The notes under the pieces: generated by a model
What the model saw: the letters and a program-made list of their open reading frames with translations, nothing else
Database searches by the model: none
What the model was told of the DNA's origin: nothing
NCBI GenBank assembly: GCA_015143295.1
Contig: CM026573.1
Coordinates: 5,072,434-5,136,433, forward strand
Reading direction: 5' to 3'
DNA: 64,000 nucleotides
Source: Tetracentron sinense
Taxonomy: Eukaryota > Streptophyta > Magnoliopsida > Trochodendrales > Trochodendraceae
Position numbers and translations under genes: made by a program
Shown: piece by piece, positions 61,501-64,000 of the stretch
How the letters are laid out: the number at the start of each line of letters is the position of its first letter
How positions within the stretch are numbered: the first letter of the stretch is position 1

Positions 61501-63084
61501 ATGAAGCCCTAAAGGCTCGGGCAAGCCTTAAGGAGAAAGGGTTTAACCCCCAAAAGACGATAAAGCCCTTACTGAAATTTCTGCAAAAACGCGAAGACCG
61601 AGCGATCGGTGGTTATGACCGATCGATCAGTTGCCTACCGAGCGATCGGTGTTTATGACCGATCGACCGGTCAAAAACTCACTCTCTGGAAAATTTCCCC
61701 ATACAAAATTTCTGACCGCGCGATAGCTACCGATCGATCGGTTATGGACCGATCGATCGCTGACTGGACCGAGCGATCGGTTCTCTGTATGTCTGGACTG
61801 TTTTGACCATATCTTTTGACTCGCTCGTCGGATTTCGACGATTCAACTTGCGTTGGGTTCGTCTTTCGAAAACGCACATTTCTGACGTTTCGGAATTTCC
61901 GATTTCTCCCTTATTTATTAATTAGACTATAAAAACGGCCAATTAGCTACGAAGGTGGTATTCATTAAAGATGAAAAAGTCTGGGGTGCTACACGGATTT
62001 TCCTGATTCTACTTAGAAGATGCTTTTCTCGTACAGCACGGCAACAAATGTTGAAATTGAGTTGCCTGTGCCATCTGATGCTACTAATCCTAATGTTCGG
62101 ACATCGATGGGATCTGCTGCATATGCACCTGAAAATGATGCATTGCTCTGGAAAATAAAATCTTTTTCTGGTGGCAAGGTATGAGTTAGCTTTAATTTTT
62201 TCCTGTATTGCCGTGACTCTGCGGTTAGTATTTTTCTATTAATGGCGCCATTGATTTTGAATTATACAACCAAATTGTTTAGGAGTATATGTTGAGGGCA
62301 GAGTTTAGTCTTCCCAGTATCACTGCGGAAGAAGCGGCTCCCGAGAGAAAAGCTCCTATCCGTGTGAAATTTGAGATACCATATTTTACTGTCTCGGGGA
62401 TACAGGTATGTCCTTCTGAACATGATTGATTATCTTCTTAGTTAAATGGGGCATTGGATATTAGAGTTTTGATGATTTGCACTTCTTCATATTCAAGATA
62501 CATGATTTAATATGTGTTTTTCCTTTTCTATATACTTTTTAGATTGAGAATTCGATAGCAAAGTAATTTTGTTCATAAGCTTTGCCAAAAAATTTATTTC
62601 CTTTAACTTGATTGCACAATGCTACTGTTGACCTTTATAAGTTATTGCTTAGAGGTATTTTGTGCAAATTCTGGAAGATGTAATGGCATGATCTTTGCTA
62701 AAAAATTTATTTCGTTTAACTTGATTGCACAATACTACTGTTGACTGTTATAAGTTATTGCTTAGAGGTATTTTGTGCAAATTCTGGAAGATGTAATGGA
62801 TAACTTGCTACCTATCTTAGTAGGTCTGTTGTATAGTCATCGAAATCTGAGCAATTCTATTCTCATGCAGATAATAGTTGTTATTTAATTGTGACATTTA
62901 TGTGACTATGTGGTGCTTATTCATACTTGATCCTAAATCAAAATAGCCTGCAAAACAATATAAACAAAATATGCAATGCATGATTTGCTACCTATTAAGC
63001 AGGTCGTTTGGCATGGTGAGGAAATGGCACCACCGTGGTTCTCTCTTGCTGCTTTGCAATGGCCTTTTTTTTGGATAGGAAGAG

Positions 63085-63120
<36 letters not shown>

Positions 63121-63725
63121 AGAGTTCCAATTGGTGGCGCTCACTAGAGGTTCTAGTGAGCACCCTTCTCTAGAAACTTGACACGTGGCATGCTTTTTTG
63201 GAAAACTGACCGTTGGATGCTAAGGTAGGTACTTTTGGAGACACATGGCTAAAAATAGCCCGCTTGGTCATTTTAGACTTGTCTGGTTAGACCCTAGTTG
63301 GTCAGCACTACCCTCCTAGGGTTCACTAGTCCCTACCTAGGCTATGGAAATCTATGACTTTTCATCCTTCAATTGGATGGTCTAAAAACGTCCTATTCGC
63401 ATTTTTTTTGCCACATGTCTCCCAAGGGACACACCTTAACATCCAAGGATTGGATTCCTAAACAACCTACCACATGTTGAGTTTGTAGGGGAACACTCAC
63501 TACATGTTCCAACTTCCAATGAGCGCTGCTTATTAAAATGTCACCATATATATATATATATAATCGGAGGGGCTAGAAATGTTTGATTGAGCTATTTTTG
63601 TCCACGTGTCTCCCAATGGATTCACCTTTGACATCTAATGATTGGATTAGAAAACAAATTGCCACCTGTCGTCTTTCTTGAGGGGGTGCTCACTAGAACT
63701 TCTAAAGAGCGCAGCCCATTAGAAC

Positions 63726-63770
<45 letters not shown>

Positions 63771-64000
63771 AAGTTATAATAAGTTCACATTAGCTATTTC
63801 ATAAGCACCATCTCGGTGTGGTTCTTCCCATTATGTTTTCTCTCGCTTTCTGCTGTACTATTGGGAAATTTCCTCTCCAAGGGTACACTTGGACTTTGCC
63901 TAGTTCGGGCCTTGAATCATCAACCTGCTAGGTTTTTAAGCAGGAGTCCATTATTTCTGTGATTTTGTTCACATCACCTCTTGTGAATGTTCTGGTTGTA
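55579..64000 (+). CDS. AP1M2: AP-1 clathrin adaptor complex medium (mu) subunit, 3' end outside window
   Basis: Ten exons join in frame to 396 codons: 55579-55707, 56089-56235, 56408-56470, 56609-56785, 56867-56970, 58936-59043, 59189-59285, 59399-59496, 62037-62178, 62283-62405. The expected last exon (about 32 residues, with 'LPWVRYIT' and the stop) is not found before the window ends, so the gene continues. The longin-type N-terminal domain starts MAGAASAFFLLDIKGRVL. The mu-homology domain has 'SWRSEGIRYKKNEVFLDVVE', containing the Asp of the YxxPhi pocket, and 'KAPIRVKFEIPYFTVSGIQ'. AP-1 sorts cargo at the trans-Golgi network/early endosome and is needed for cytokinesis and pollen function in Arabidopsis. 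Two paralogues exist there (AP1M1/AP1M2), and orthology to one is not settled. Intron 8 carries a solo LTR; intron 10 carries MITEs. Confidence 0.96.
56971..58935 (+). other. long intron 5 of AP1M, nothing recognised inside
   Basis: 1,965 bases between AG|GTATGT and TTACAG|TG. The short open frames (for example 57249-57473 and 58409-58735) have no domains. No inverted repeats or target duplications were spotted. Confidence 0.5.
60282..60627 (+). repeat. five 69-70 bp tandem repeats inside the solo LTR
   Basis: GTGAGCCAGAGGCTAGCACC starts at 60282, 60351, 60420, 60490 and 60559. Copies are nearly identical. As 69 is a multiple of three, several frames stay open across the array and give false repetitive proteins on both strands. 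Confidence 0.95.
61596..61790. repeat. cluster of ACCGATCGATCGGT-type palindromes
   Basis: At least six variants of ACCGA(T/G)CGATCGGT occur in about 190 bases near the LTR 3' end (first near 61597, last near 61768). Each is self-complementary. A smaller cluster lies in the Copia-like LTR at 21807-21865. Confidence 0.85.
62581..62806 (+). repeat. 113-bp tandem duplication in AP1M intron 10
   Basis: Two units beginning TTTGCCAAAAAATTTATTTC (62581) and CTTTGCTAAAAAATTTATTT (62693) are alike throughout, ending 'GGAAGATGTAATGG'. About five differences were seen. Confidence 0.9.
63121..63535. mobile_element. MITE flanked by (TA)n microsatellites, in AP1M intron 10
   Basis: The left end 'GTTCCAATTGGTGGCGCTCA' is matched in inverse by the right end 'CCAATGAGCGCTGC' (63515-63528 region), with 'GTTCTAGTGAGCACCC' against 'GGAACACTCACTAC' further in. 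(TA)n runs stand on both sides (63087-63119 and 63545-63561). This resembles the rice Micron type, which sits in TA microsatellites. The borders are approximate. Confidence 0.6.
63562..63770. mobile_element. partial second copy of the (TA)n-associated MITE
   Basis: 'GGTGCTCACTAGAACTTCTAAAGAGCGCAGCCCATTAGAAC' (63686-63725, read in parts) is the inverse of the left end of the neighbouring element. The preceding 'CACGTGTCTCCCAATGGATTCACC' block parallels 63412-63436. It is followed by (CT)n (63727-63745) and (TA)n (63747-63770). Confidence 0.6.

Larger units (their letters stand above)
59582..61993 (+). mobile_element. 2.4-kb solo LTR in AP1M intron 8, perfect TSD
   Basis: Begins TGTCACGCCCCAAAAT and ends GGGGTGCTACA, flanked by CGGAT on both sides (59577-59581 and 61994-61998). 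No internal coding region is present. It contains five 69-bp repeats (60282-60627) and a GATCGATCGG-rich cluster (61596-61790). Length and end style suggest a Gypsy-type element. The intron can still be spliced in principle: donor AG|GTATAA at 59497, acceptor CGTACAG ending 62036. Confidence 0.9.

Noticed and set aside
62406-64000. Last exon of AP1M
   Set aside because: I looked for the conserved 'RYLKIIEKSGY..LPWVRYIT' end in all three plus frames and did not find it, so it must lie beyond the window.
1-64000. tRNA, rRNA and known conserved miRNA genes
   Set aside because: No cloverleaf outside SINE-like sequences and none of the common conserved miRNA sequences was noticed on either strand. 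A tRNAscan or Infernal run would be decisive.

Overview
This is nuclear DNA of a flowering plant. Genes are split by short AT-rich introns with GT..AG borders, and between and inside them lie LTR retrotransposons, LINEs, SINEs, hAT/Harbinger MITEs and small satellites. All recognised proteins are typical angiosperm families. The species cannot be named from the sequence, and codon use and repeat types do not clearly separate a core from a basal eudicot.

Six genes can be supported. (1) CDT2/DTL, plus strand, 6260-15817: 16 exons, WD40 substrate receptor of CUL4-DDB1, with two E2F-type sites upstream and a PIP-box-like C-terminus. (2) A single-exon CC/winged-helix/LRR protein, minus strand, 17772-19892: an NLR relative without the nucleotide-binding core and with a tandemly duplicated 48-residue segment. 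(3) MKK3, minus strand, 27084-34272: nine coding exons, MAPKK fused to an NTF2-like domain. (4) A LATERAL ORGAN BOUNDARIES gene, plus strand, 46260-46793. (5) An oleosin, plus strand, 53097-53561, with RY and ABRE/G-box motifs just upstream. (6) The AP-1 clathrin adaptor medium subunit, plus strand, 55579 to beyond the window: ten coding exons present, the last one missing.

The rest is mostly transposon-derived. 1-1010 holds a broken Copia gag. 1863-5114 is probably a 3.25 kb solo LTR carrying an 86-bp tandem array. CDT2 intron 4 (6919-12360) is a nested insertion: a polyadenylated retroposon with 14-bp target duplications, split by a minus-strand 5'-truncated LINE and by a 2,001-bp Harbinger-type element that is almost wholly palindromic. 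A PPR pseudogene (about 16.5-17.3 kb) lies between CDT2 and the NLR-like gene. 20.4-26.8 kb holds a hAT MITE with perfect 8-bp TSD, a Copia-like LTR, a LINE-type pseudogene lacking reverse transcriptase, a 91-96 bp satellite and a SINE. MKK3 intron 6 carries two hAT-type elements. 35.7-44.6 kb is gene-free, with SINEs and MITEs. AP1M intron 8 carries a 2.4 kb solo LTR with a perfect 5-bp TSD.

The genes do not form a functional cluster; this is ordinary plant gene order. The observations most worth following are the 2-kb palindrome inside a transcribed cell-cycle gene, which could be a natural source of transposon-silencing hairpin RNA, and the NB-ARC-less NLR-like protein with its internal duplication. 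All exon borders were assembled by eye from splice consensus, reading frame and family conservation. No alignment or transcript data were used.
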